From contig DMES01000013.1 of assembly GCA_003450815.1 (NCBI GenBank), forward strand, positions 1 through 47,304: a stretch of DNA of 47,304 bases. Reading direction: 5' to 3'. Origin of the DNA: Elusimicrobiota bacterium (GTDB taxonomy: Bacteria; Elusimicrobiota; Elusimicrobia; Elusimicrobiales; UBA9959). Positions 24,072 to 32,247 of this stretch are shown here, piece by piece (the stretch's first letter is position 1; the number at the start of each line of letters is the position of its first letter). The notes beneath the pieces are model-generated. The model was not told the origin of the DNA. It made no database searches and saw nothing but the letters and a program-made list of their open reading frames with translations. The translations under genes were made by a program, and so were the position numbers.

Positions 24072-24863
24072 ATGCACCTAGCTGTTTTTATCAAGCAGGT
24101 TCCTGATACCACTGAAGTGAAAATAAATCCGGAAACCGGCACTCTGATAAGGACCGGTGTGCCGAGCATAATAAACCCCTACGACCATTTCGCGCTGCAA
24201 AGCGCCCTTGAGCTGAAAAAAAAGCATGGCTTCAAAGTCACGGTTATTTCAATGGGGCCGCCGCAGGCAAAAAGCGTGGTGCAGCTCGCGCTCGCGCTTG
24301 GCGCTGACGAGGGCATATTGCTTTCCGACAGGGCGTTCGCCGGTTCCGACACCTGGGCCACTTCTTACGCGCTGTCCCGCGCGGCCAAAAAAGCGGGCAA
24401 GCTTGACCTTATTTTATGCGGTATGCAGGCCATAGACGGCGACACCGCGCAGGTGGGGCCGGGCGTGGCGCAGCAGCTTGGCATGGCGCAGGTAACCTTT
24501 TGCGAGCATATTGACCTTGACGGTAAAAAGTTTATCGTAAAGAAACTCATTGACAACGGCTATGAAATGGTTGAAGTAAAGCCTCCAGCGCTTTTTACCA
24601 TGATAATGCCTAATGATTATGCGCCCAAATATCCCTCTTTCAGGGAGATTCACGCGGCGCTGGCAAAACCCTACCAGGTCTGGTCGGCCGGCGATATCGG
24701 GGCCGAAGAGCGGTATCTTGGACTTAAAGGCTCTCCCACACAGGTAAATAAAATTTATCCGCCGCCGCTGAAAGGCAAGGCGCAGATGACGCACGGTTCC
24801 ACTCATCAGGCGGTGGAAAAACTGCTTGAGATAATGAAAGAAAAGCATTTTATCGGAGAATAA
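24072..24863 (+). CDS. etfB: Electron transfer flavoprotein beta subunit
   Basis: Small subunit of the ETF heterodimer that carries electrons from acyl-CoA dehydrogenase. At 263 aa it has the EtfB signatures VFIKQVPDT at the start, NPYDHFALQSALELK, and the nucleotide-binding loop CGMQAIDGDTAQVGPGVAQQLG. RBS GGAG lies about 9 bp upstream. etfA begins 3 bp after its stop. The intact EtfB nucleotide loop with the ferredoxin-bearing EtfA next to it leaves electron bifurcation open, but the bifurcation-specific residues cannot be confirmed by eye. Confidence 0.95.
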   Translation: MHLAVFIKQVPDTTEVKINPETGTLIRTGVPSIINPYDHFALQSALELKKKHGFKVTVISMGPPQAKSVVQLALALGADEGILLSDRAFAGSDTWATSYALSRAAKKAGKLDLILCGMQAIDGDTAQVGPGVAQQLGMAQVTFCEHIDLDGKKFIVKKLIDNGYEMVEVKPPALFTMIMPNDYAPKYPSFREIHAALAKPYQVWSAGDIGAEERYLGLKGSPTQVNKIYPPPLKGKAQMTHGSTHQAVEKLLEIMKEKHFIGE

Positions 24864-24866
24864 TTT

Positions 24867-26075
24867 ATGATTGAAGTTTCCCAGAAATGCATCGGCTGCA
24901 CCAAATGCGTGCCGGTTTGTCCTTTCGCGGCGATACAGATGATGTCCAAGAAGGCCGTTATCAACGAGGCCTGCACCTTGTGCGGCGTCTGCGTGCAGGT
25001 CTGCCCGGTGGAGGCTATATCCATAACCAGGGAAGAAGCTTCCACAAGGGACCTCTCCGGCTATAAGGGCGTGTGGGTTTTTGTGGAGATGTCGGAGCCC
25101 GACGATAAGGCGTCCGCGAGAAAAATAAAGCAGGTCGCTTTTGAGTTGCTGTCGGCCGGCCGCAAGCTGGCGGACGACCTTGGACAGGAACTCTGCGCTG
25201 TGGTCCTGACCGACAAAAACCGCGCCTACGAGAAAGAACTCGGGCCGCTTGGCGCCGACAAGATGTATCTTGTGGAAAACCCGGAGCTTTTTGAATACAA
25301 TACCGACATTTTTTCCACCGTCGTCACGGCGCTTATCAATATGCATAAGCCGGCTGTCATGCTTTATCCGGCCACTATCCAGGGCAGGGACCTGGCTCCG
25401 CGTGTGGCCGCCGCGCTTTATGTGGGTCTGACGGCGGATTGCACGGGGCTCGCCATAAAGGACGGCCTGCTGCTGCAATCGCGCCCCGCCTTCGGCGGCA
25501 ATATCATGGCTGATATTTTAAGCCCCAATTCCAGGCCGCAGATGGCCACCGTGCGCCCCAATGTCATGAAACTCTCCGAGCCCATTTACGGAAAAACGGC
25601 GGTGCTGGTCAGGGCGGATATTAAAATCGACAAGAGCCTGCGCCGCGTTAAAGTGCTGGAAAGAAAAATTATGCGCGAATGCGGAACCCTTAAAATAAGC
25701 GACGCTAAAATTATAGTTTCCGGCGGGCGGGGGATGAAAACAAAAGAAAAATTCAAAACGCTTGAAGAGCTGGCGAGCCTGCTGGGCGGCATGGTGGGGG
25801 CTTCAAGGGCGGCCGTCGATATGGGTTTCAAAGAAAAGGCCCGCCAGGTGGGGCAGAGCGGAACCACGGTTTCCCCAAGACTTTACCTCGCGTTCGGCAT
25901 TTCCGGCGCCGTTCAGCATATAGTAGGCATGCGGGCCTCGGATGTTATTATAGCCGTCAATAAGGACTCCAACGCTTCCATTTTTAATGTGGCCACATAC
26001 GGAATAGTGGGCGACGCGCATGAAATACTGCCCAAACTGATTGAGGCGCTTAAAAAAGGTGCGAAGGGCTGTTGA
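24867..26075 (+). CDS. etfA: Electron transfer flavoprotein alpha subunit with N-terminal 2[4Fe-4S] ferredoxin
   Basis: FAD-binding ETF subunit, 402 aa. It starts with a two-cluster ferredoxin domain: C8-x2-C11-x2-C14-x3-C18 and C36-x2-C39-x2-C42-x3-C46. The ETF alpha domains follow from about residue 65. The FAD-binding C-terminal part has SGGRGMKTKEKF, GMVGASRAAVDMGF, GQSGTTVSPRLYLAFGISGAVQHIVGM and AVNKDSNASIFNVATYGIVGD. The ferredoxin fusion is seen in many anaerobe EtfA proteins and offers an entry point for low-potential electrons. It is cotranscribed with etfB. The stop is followed within 6 bases by hairpin G. Confidence 0.95.
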   Translation: MIEVSQKCIGCTKCVPVCPFAAIQMMSKKAVINEACTLCGVCVQVCPVEAISITREEASTRDLSGYKGVWVFVEMSEPDDKASARKIKQVAFELLSAGRKLADDLGQELCAVVLTDKNRAYEKELGPLGADKMYLVENPELFEYNTDIFSTVVTALINMHKPAVMLYPATIQGRDLAPRVAAALYVGLTADCTGLAIKDGLLLQSRPAFGGNIMADILSPNSRPQMATVRPNVMKLSEPIYGKTAVLVRADIKIDKSLRRVKVLERKIMRECGTLKISDAKIIVSGGRGMKTKEKFKTLEELASLLGGMVGASRAAVDMGFKEKARQVGQSGTTVSPRLYLAFGISGAVQHIVGMRASDVIIAVNKDSNASIFNVATYGIVGDAHEILPKLIEALKKGAKGC

Positions 26076-26080
26076 GATAC

Positions 26081-26168
26081 AAACTGCTGGTATGCGGGTA
26101 GGCTGGTAGGCCTGGTTTGAGAATTATTTGGAAGCATACCAGCTACTAGCATACACGCCTGCCAGCTC
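26081..26168. repeat. Heptad/octad-word hairpin G (GGTAGGCT word) after etfA
   Basis: Arm 1 (GCTGGTATGCGGGTAGGCTG) and arm 2 (GCATACCAGCTACTAGCATA) share a perfect 10-bp pairing, GCTGGTATGC with GCATACCAGC, plus weaker pairing further out. The word family is the same as hairpin N at 40851-40948. Confidence 0.7.
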
Positions 26169-26182
26169 CTAAGGTTTTAAAC

Positions 26183-28228
26183 GTGAAACTTCTGAATAAA
26201 CTGTTGCTTATAATCCTAGGCGCGGGACTCATCCCTATAATTCCCACCGGAGGCTTCCTTTATTATTACCAGTCGGCCGCCAAAAAAAACATTCTGGCCC
26301 TGCACGAAAATGTGTCGCAGATGGCGGCGCTGCTGATCTCCCAGAAAACCGGTGAGCTGGCTGGCCGGCTTGAAAATATGTGGGGGCCCGACGCCTCGTA
26401 TGTAACCAGGGAGAACCTTCAAAATTCGCTCCGGCGCAACCCGGAATTTATTTTTCTCGCCTTTACCGGAGCCGACGGCCGGGAAATATTCAGCGGCGGG
26501 GCGCCTGAATTTAAAAGACTTTTCGGCTACATCGACCTCCGCAACGAGCCTCTTTTTAAAAAAGCGGCGGCTACCGGCCTATACCAGGCGGGCCGTTTTG
26601 AACTGCTTTTCGACATGCCGGTGTGCCGGCTGATATATCCGCTTGGCGGAGGCTACTACGCTTTTGCGCTGGTCAACATGCGCGACCTTTTTGAAAAACT
26701 GGAGGCCCAGCGCCTCGGCATCTCGGGCGGCGTGCTGGTGGCCGATGGAGACGGGAATTTTGTTTCCGCCTGGCGCCGTTTTGACGATCTGGGCCGTGAG
26801 AGGCTTAAGGGTGTGCTGGAGAGAAAAAAAGAAAAAACATTTTTTCTGGACGGAGTCCGCACGCGGTATATCGGCGCTATAGAAAAGGCGCGCGGCTTTG
26901 ACCTTTATGCCGTAACCCTCCAGGACAGGGCTGAGGCATTCTCGGGTATAAGCCGTATGACCTGGCTGATGGCGTTTTTTCTGCTTGCCATAATCACGGT
27001 CTTTTATTTTTCGGCTCTCGTCTTCAGCCGGCGCCTTGCGGGGCCGGTGGAGGCGCTGGCTGATGGCGCTGCGCGGGTGGCGCGCCAGGATTTTAAAACG
27101 CCGGTGGATAAATTTTCCAATATTTCCGAGCTGGACGCCCTGCTTCACGCGTTTAACTACATGATGAAAGAATCAGACCGCTACCAGGGCCTGCAGCTTG
27201 AAAAAATCTTTGACGAAAAAAGCAAGCTTGAGCTGCTTATCAGCCTTATCCATGACGCTATTATACTCAGCGATTTCAAGGGAGAACTGCTTTACGCGAA
27301 CGCTTCCGCCAAAACGCTGCTTGGCTTCGAGGGGGAAAACGGACCTGGCGAAGAGCCGCTGCGCAGGAAAATAGCCGGACTTGTGCTAGCTAAATCGTCG
27401 TCGCGCGACGGGATTGTGGAACTTGACTCTTTGGGGGCAAAAAAACATTATCGGATCAGTCTGCAGACGCTTTCAACTAAAACGCAGAAGCCGGCCGTGT
27501 TCATGATTTTGAGGGACATTACCCTGGAACGGGAAATACAGCGGGTTAAAGAGGACTTTTTTCACGCCGTGGCTCATGATTTGCGCGCTCCGCTGCTTAC
27601 CATGCAGGGCTACATTAAGCTTTTGGAGCGGGAATTCGCGCCTGACGCCAAACAGGCCGGCTATGTTAAAAGCGTAAGGGATTCAAGCGACCGGCTTTTT
27701 AAGCTGCTTGAAAACATTCTTGACATCTCGCGCATGGAAGCGGGCCAGCTTAAGCCGGACCTGCGGAAAATAAATGTGGGTGACTTCCTTGTTTCGTCGG
27801 CTGAAGGGTTTAAAGCTCTTTTTGAGGAAAAAAATATTGATTTTGCGGTTGATTGCTCCGGCGCGCAAAAGGCGGAATTTACCGCCGATAGTTCGCTTTT
27901 GCGCCGCGTGCTTGAAAATCTGCTTTCAAACGCCTTGAAGTTCACTCCGGAGGGAGGGAAAGTAAGGGCTTCGGTCAGTGCCGATGCCCAGGGGCTTGTT
28001 TTTGAAGTGGCCGACGACGGTCCCGGCATACCAGAGGCCCAGCTTGAGAATATTTTTGAAAAGTACAAGCAGTTAAAACCGGGCGACGGCGAATCTGGCT
28101 TCGGCCTGGGTCTTGCCATAGCCAGGAAGATAGTTGAACTTCACGGCGGGACAATAAAAGCCGCGGCGGGGACTGGCGGAAGATTTCTGGTGCGCCTGCC
28201 GTCGGAAGGCTTAAGGCTTAAGGCTTAA
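26183..28228 (+). CDS. Membrane sensor histidine kinase (extracytoplasmic sensor-HAMP-PAS-HisKA-HATPase)
   Basis: Two-component sensor kinase, 681 aa. Transmembrane helix 1 is about residues 5-27, followed by a ~230-residue extracytoplasmic sensor of Cache-like size. Helix 2 is about 258-281, then HAMP (to about 335) and a PAS-like domain (about 350-450). HisKA has phosphoacceptor H465 in VAHDLRAPLL. The HATPase has the N box NLLSNALKF, G1 DDGPGIPEAQ and G2 GFGLGLAIA. The GTG start has AAGG 10 bp upstream. No response regulator lies adjacent; the receiver at 10360 is a distant candidate. The C-terminal tail GLRLKA is translated from heptad repeat H. Confidence 0.93.
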   Translation: MKLLNKLLLIILGAGLIPIIPTGGFLYYYQSAAKKNILALHENVSQMAALLISQKTGELAGRLENMWGPDASYVTRENLQNSLRRNPEFIFLAFTGADGREIFSGGAPEFKRLFGYIDLRNEPLFKKAAATGLYQAGRFELLFDMPVCRLIYPLGGGYYAFALVNMRDLFEKLEAQRLGISGGVLVADGDGNFVSAWRRFDDLGRERLKGVLERKKEKTFFLDGVRTRYIGAIEKARGFDLYAVTLQDRAEAFSGISRMTWLMAFFLLAIITVFYFSALVFSRRLAGPVEALADGAARVARQDFKTPVDKFSNISELDALLHAFNYMMKESDRYQGLQLEKIFDEKSKLELLISLIHDAIILSDFKGELLYANASAKTLLGFEGENGPGEEPLRRKIAGLVLAKSSSRDGIVELDSLGAKKHYRISLQTLSTKTQKPAVFMILRDITLEREIQRVKEDFFHAVAHDLRAPLLTMQGYIKLLEREFAPDAKQAGYVKSVRDSSDRLFKLLENILDISRMEAGQLKPDLRKINVGDFLVSSAEGFKALFEEKNIDFAVDCSGAQKAEFTADSSLLRRVLENLLSNALKFTPEGGKVRASVSADAQGLVFEVADDGPGIPEAQLENIFEKYKQLKPGDGESGFGLGLAIARKIVELHGGTIKAAAGTGGRFLVRLPSEGLRLKA

Positions 28229-28274
28229 GGCTGAAGTTTGGGGAATTCCTTTGTAAGTCTTCGCCATCAGCCTT
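28206..28274. repeat. Heptad-word repeat H (GGCTTAA word) at the end of the kinase gene
   Basis: Three exact GGCTTAA units (28208-28228) and a fourth, GGCTGAA, follow in tandem; the kinase stop TAA is the end of unit three. A weak complementary stretch, CATCAGCCTTT, lies at about 28265-28275. Confidence 0.75.
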
Positions 28275-28342
28275 TATGTGGTCTGTGATGTCGTTTGATA
28301 AAATCACTGATGTTGAAAAAAATGTCTAAAAGGGGCGATAAA

Positions 28343-30526
28343 ATGGGAAAGGAATCTTCAAAAAAAGCCGGCAGGAATACGCTGCTGATATTCAACATAT
28401 TCTTCACCTTGCTGATCCTTTTCAGCTATCTCATGGATTCAACGCTGTCCAAGGGCTGGTGGATAAGGGCGATAGAAAACAAGTGGGAGGATTTCAGGAT
28501 CTATATGCCTTTCTACGCAAGGGCTTTTTCGAGCGCCCAGCAGGGAGATTACACTTTCTGGATAGGCGCGAAATACAATAAGCCGGCCGACCCGCGCATA
28601 AGCATCGCCGCAGTAGATGGCTACACCGTAAAAAAATACGGGTATCCTTTTAAACGCAAGTTCCACGCTAAACTGATAGACAAACTTAAGGCTATGGGTG
28701 CGGGATCGATAGGGCTTGATGTTTTATTTTTCGATAAGGATAGGGATGATCCTGAAAGCGACAAATTGTTTGTGGAAGCGGTTAAAAAAGCCGGCAATGT
28801 TTCCGCGCTTGTTGCCATGGATACGGAAAATAACGGGATAATTTATCCCATCCCCGGATTAGGGGAAGCCAGCCAGTATGTTTCGTATCCGAACGTGGAT
28901 TATACGCTTGAATCCAACGGCCAGGTGCGCAGAGTTCATCTTTTTGACCCGGAAATACCGTATGAGTCGCTGAAAATAAAAAAACGCTGCAAAGACGAAT
29001 GTTCCGGGGTAAATCTTCCGCTGCTTTCGGCTGCGACATACGCAATTTACGACAAAACACCTCTTCGAGAGATGGAGCAGAAATTCGGCAGAGATCCAGT
29101 TTATATAAATTTCAGGTATCCGGTGGACCGTAGCTTCCACCCTGGCTGGCCAGAGAAGGAACGTAAAGGAGGCGACGGCAAAGAACTTTCCGGCAGCGCG
29201 GTTTACAGATACCTGTCCGTGGCGGATATTCTGGAAGACAGACTTTCGCTCCAGGAGAAAGCCGCCGTAAAAAACGGCATTATACTCGTGGGTTCCACGG
29301 CATTGGGCGCCTACGACCATTATCCTTCAGTGTTTTTCCCAACCTGGCCCGGAGTTGAGGTGCACGCCAATGTGATAGACAACCTGCTTAACGGCGACTT
29401 TCTGCGCCCTATTAGCAGGGGTTGGGTGGTGCTTTTGTGCGTTATTCTTATGTGGCTGCCCTTCTTTATGGCAAGAATGTCCATAAAAGTTTCAACTTCT
29501 GTGACTGTGGGGACGCTGATGTTTCTGATGATCTTTAATTTCGCGCTTTTCATCAACCTCTATAACATGCCGTATATGACTCCGGCGATTTCCCTTATCA
29601 TTCCCTTCATATTCATGACCGTTTACAAAGCCATAATGGAGGGCCGGGAAAAAAAGTGGATAAAAAATACTTTTGGCCAGTACCTTTCGCCCAAAATAGT
29701 TGAGGTCATCACCAAAGATCCGTCAAAGCTGTCTCTTGGCGGGGAAAAGCGCGATATGACCGCGTTCTTCCTTGACATCGCGGGCTTTACCACCATGTCC
29801 GAGAAAATGACGCCTGAGCAGCTGACAAAGATGCTTAATAATTACCTTTCAGGGCTGACGGACGTAATTCTTAAGTACGACGGCGTGGTGGATAAATACA
29901 TCGGCGACTGCATAATGGCTTTCTGGAACGCTCCGCTTGACCAGAAAGACCACCGCAAACTTGCCTGTCTTGCAGCAGTGGAGTGCATGGGGGAAATAGC
30001 CCGCCTGAATGAAGAGCTCACGGAATTTACAATTAAACCTTCGGCGCGTATAGGCCTTAACTCCGGGCCTATGGTGGTAGGCAACATGGGCTCAAAAACC
30101 AGGCTTTCATACACTGTAATGGGCGACTCGGTAAACCTGGCCTCCCGGCTTGAAGGCGCCAATAAATACTTCCACTCAAAAATAATGGTGAGCGAATACA
30201 CTTACGAGGAAGCGAAGAACTTTATTGAAGCCAGGCAGCTCGGGCAGATACGGGTGGTGGGCAAAGCCATCCCCGTCAAGGTTTATGAGCCGCTGGCTCA
30301 TAAGGGCAAGCTTTCGGCTGTAAACAAAAAACTGCTTGCGGCCTATAATGAGGGCCTTGAGTTGTTCTATAAGGGCGCCTACGAGAAAGCCGGCAAGGCT
30401 TTTGAAGCGGCTCTGGTCGCCGCGCCGCAGGACGGGCCTTCGCGGTTTTATCTTGAGTTGGCCGAGAAATATTCTTCAGCTGTTCCGGGCGACTGGGACG
30501 GGACGTTTAATCTGACCTCGAAGTAA
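28343..30526 (+). CDS. CHASE2-type class III adenylate/guanylate cyclase with C-terminal TPR-like tail
   Basis: Membrane cyclase making cAMP or cGMP. From ATG 28343 it is 727 aa: transmembrane helix 1 (about 12-30), a ~330-residue extracytoplasmic CHASE2 domain, three consecutive helices (about 360-440) and a class III catalytic domain. Metal-binding D478 (FFLDIAGFT) and D522 (GDCIMAFW) are present, as are IGLNSGPMVVGNMGS and VMGDSVNLASRLEGANK with the transition-state Asn/Arg pair. The end (AAYNEGLELFYKGAYEKAGKAFEAAL) is a TPR-like pair. The upstream TTG at 28295 and other ATGs are possible, but AGGGG 7 bp before 28343 supports that start. The cNMP-binding protein at 9770 is a possible effector. 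Confidence 0.92.
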   Translation: MGKESSKKAGRNTLLIFNIFFTLLILFSYLMDSTLSKGWWIRAIENKWEDFRIYMPFYARAFSSAQQGDYTFWIGAKYNKPADPRISIAAVDGYTVKKYGYPFKRKFHAKLIDKLKAMGAGSIGLDVLFFDKDRDDPESDKLFVEAVKKAGNVSALVAMDTENNGIIYPIPGLGEASQYVSYPNVDYTLESNGQVRRVHLFDPEIPYESLKIKKRCKDECSGVNLPLLSAATYAIYDKTPLREMEQKFGRDPVYINFRYPVDRSFHPGWPEKERKGGDGKELSGSAVYRYLSVADILEDRLSLQEKAAVKNGIILVGSTALGAYDHYPSVFFPTWPGVEVHANVIDNLLNGDFLRPISRGWVVLLCVILMWLPFFMARMSIKVSTSVTVGTLMFLMIFNFALFINLYNMPYMTPAISLIIPFIFMTVYKAIMEGREKKWIKNTFGQYLSPKIVEVITKDPSKLSLGGEKRDMTAFFLDIAGFTTMSEKMTPEQLTKMLNNYLSGLTDVILKYDGVVDKYIGDCIMAFWNAPLDQKDHRKLACLAAVECMGEIARLNEELTEFTIKPSARIGLNSGPMVVGNMGSKTRLSYTVMGDSVNLASRLEGANKYFHSKIMVSEYTYEEAKNFIEARQLGQIRVVGKAIPVKVYEPLAHKGKLSAVNKKLLAAYNEGLELFYKGAYEKAGKAFEAALVAAPQDGPSRFYLELAEKYSSAVPGDWDGTFNLTSK

Positions 30527-30540
30527 AGTTTAAGCAGATT

Positions 30541-30693
30541 GGAAGCTAGAAGTCAGAAGACAGTAGTCAGAATTCAGAAATCGGAAAATAGCTAAAATCT
30601 TGCTTCTGACTTCTAACGATGCATGGCAATTTTTTCTGAGACTTGTTCTCATCGGCTATTCTAAATTCTGACTACTGAATTCTGTCTTCTCTG
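30541..30693. repeat. Heptad-word hairpin I (TCAGAAG/ACAGTAG/TCAGAAT word)
   Basis: Arm 1 (30541-30583) steps through seven-base variants TCAGAAG, ACAGTAG, TCAGAAT, TCAGAAA. Two complementary arms exist: GCTTCTGACTTCTAA at 30602-30616 and AATTCTGACTACTGAATTCT at 30664-30683. The best pairing is CAGTAGTCAGAATT, 14 bp perfect. Two alternative hairpins are thus possible. Confidence 0.85.
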
Positions 30694-30711
30694 GCGGTAC
30701 GCGTAACGACT

Positions 30712-31425
30712 ATGACCATATTCTGGCGGCTGGTCCTGGCGCATTTGCTGGCAGACTATACGCTGCAGTTTAATTTTGTGAATGCCTTGAAACGGAGATC
30801 CGTTTACGGCATGGTTCTTCACTGCCTTACGCATTTTGTGGTGTCGGCCGCGCTTACCTGGAGCGAGCTTGGCTCGGCCTGGTTTAGCCTTGGGTCGTTT
30901 CAGGTTAATGGCTGGCTGGCCTTGACGCTGATGTTTGCCGTTCATTTTTTAATAGACGAGCTGCGCATCTACAGCATGAAGCAACTTGGCTACCGTGACG
31001 GCACGCTAAGTTTGATAGTGGATCAGTTCCTTCATGTATATGTGCTTTTCATGATATCGCCCATGATCAGCCGGGGGTATAGCTTTCTGCTGCCGGAAAA
31101 ATTGGTTGGTATAGCCGCCATGCTGGTTTTGGTCAGCCACGTTACAACGGTGTTTGTTTATTTTGTTGAAAAAGACATTTACGGCAAGCAGTTCCCCTGT
31201 TTTGACGAAAAATATTTTTTAATTTTCGAGCGACTGGTTTTATGGGCGTTCTTTTTTGTGGCAGGGTATTGGTGGCTGCCTTTTGCGGTTGCCTGGATAT
31301 GCCAGATATTTTATGTGCGGAAAAAGCGCATCATAGATTTGTCGCTTTTAAATATTACTTTAAGCATAGTTCTTACGGTCTTTTTCGGCTTTTGGACCCG
31401 GTATATTTATTACGGCGCGATATAA
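30712..31425 (+). CDS. DUF3307 family integral membrane protein
   Basis: A 237-aa polytopic membrane protein. The N-terminus has the DUF3307 hallmark: an LLADYTLQFNFVN segment, then a helix with VLHCLTHFVV, and later FAVHFLIDELRIY and VDQFLHVYVLF. The His and Asp residues in these helices are the conserved polar positions of the family, whose function is unknown. Five to seven hydrophobic helices fit the sequence. There is no Shine-Dalgarno before the ATG, and the gene begins about 20 bp after hairpin I. No partner gene is evident. Confidence 0.75.
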   Translation: MTIFWRLVLAHLLADYTLQFNFVNALKRRSVYGMVLHCLTHFVVSAALTWSELGSAWFSLGSFQVNGWLALTLMFAVHFLIDELRIYSMKQLGYRDGTLSLIVDQFLHVYVLFMISPMISRGYSFLLPEKLVGIAAMLVLVSHVTTVFVYFVEKDIYGKQFPCFDEKYFLIFERLVLWAFFFVAGYWWLPFAVAWICQIFYVRKKRIIDLSLLNITLSIVLTVFFGFWTRYIYYGAI

Positions 31426-31604
31426 GTCACAAGTCTCAAGGCCGTTTGTTGGCCATAGGCCCTGATACGGCACTGCCATAGGTTTGTCACAGGTCACAAG
31501 TCGGAGCGGAAGTGTAAGCTGAAGAAAGATAATTTAAGGTTCGATTCTCCACCTTTCGTCTTCAGTACTCGGTCTCTTGCTTGTGACTTGTGACTTGTAA
31601 CCTG
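31424..31604. repeat. Heptad-word repeat J (CAAGTCA / TGACTTG word)
   Basis: Three blocks occur: AGTCACAAGTCTCAAG at 31425-31440, TTGTCACAGGTCACAAGTC at 31484-31502, and the inverse CTTGTGACTTGTGACTTGTA at 31580-31599. GTCACAAGTC pairs with GACTTGTGAC across about 75 bases. Between the blocks lies a non-repetitive stretch with no ORF. The last block ends just before the exonuclease start. Confidence 0.75.
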
Positions 31605-31606
31605 AT

Positions 31607-32197
31607 ATGATCAACACCATGCTTGACCAAACCATCGATTCGGCTATTTTCAATTTTATTGATGTTGAAACCACCGGGCTTTCGCCTGAAAGGGCGAGGG
31701 TTTGTGAAGTGGCGCTGATAGGCTTTAAAGGCGCCGCACGCGTCAATCATTTCGCCTCGCTTGTAAATCCGGGCGTGCCCATCCCTCCGATAGCCTCAAA
31801 TATTAACGGTATTACCGATGATATGGTGCGCCAAAGCCCCTCCTTTGGCGGTGTGGCGCCAAAACTGCTGGACTTGCTTGAAGGTTCTGTTATTGTGGCT
31901 CACAACGCTCCTTTTGATCTGGGGTTCCTGAATATGGAGTTCGGCCGGGTTGGCCTTAAGCTGCCGGAGTTGCCGGTGGTGGACACACTGGAAATAGCGC
32001 GCGGCCATTGGAAGTTCACCAACAACCGCCTGGGTACCATAGCCGGGGAACTTAACCTTGCAAGTGAAAACTGGCACAGGGCGCTTGCGGATGTGGAGAT
32101 GACCCGAAAGATTTTTGAGCATTTTGTTGCCGCCTTTAAAAACAGGGGGGTTGTTACGGTGGGTGATCTGGTTAAAAAAAGCCGTGTGGCGAGATGA
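31607..32197 (+). CDS. DnaQ-like 3'-5' exonuclease (DEDDh family)
   Basis: Stand-alone exonuclease domain related to the DNA polymerase III epsilon subunit, 196 aa. The DEDDh residues are D19 and E21 (FIDVETTG), D105 (HNAPFDLGFLN), H158 and D163 (HRALADVEMT). It may act in proofreading or in RNA/DNA trimming. The first ATG (31607) and the one at 31619 are both plausible and neither has a Shine-Dalgarno; the conserved domain begins at residue 15, so both fit. It has no helicase or GIY-YIG fusion. Confidence 0.92.
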   Translation: MINTMLDQTIDSAIFNFIDVETTGLSPERARVCEVALIGFKGAARVNHFASLVNPGVPIPPIASNINGITDDMVRQSPSFGGVAPKLLDLLEGSVIVAHNAPFDLGFLNMEFGRVGLKLPELPVVDTLEIARGHWKFTNNRLGTIAGELNLASENWHRALADVEMTRKIFEHFVAAFKNRGVVTVGDLVKKSRVAR

Positions 32198-32247
32198 GGG
32201 GGTAATCAGTCACCGGGTATTAATTGCCGCCGGTGCAGGGAGATTAT

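Noticed and set aside
31538..31550. GGTTCGATTCTCC resembling a tRNA T-arm
   Set aside because: No acceptor stem, anticodon arm or D-arm can be built around it; it lies inside the repeat J region.
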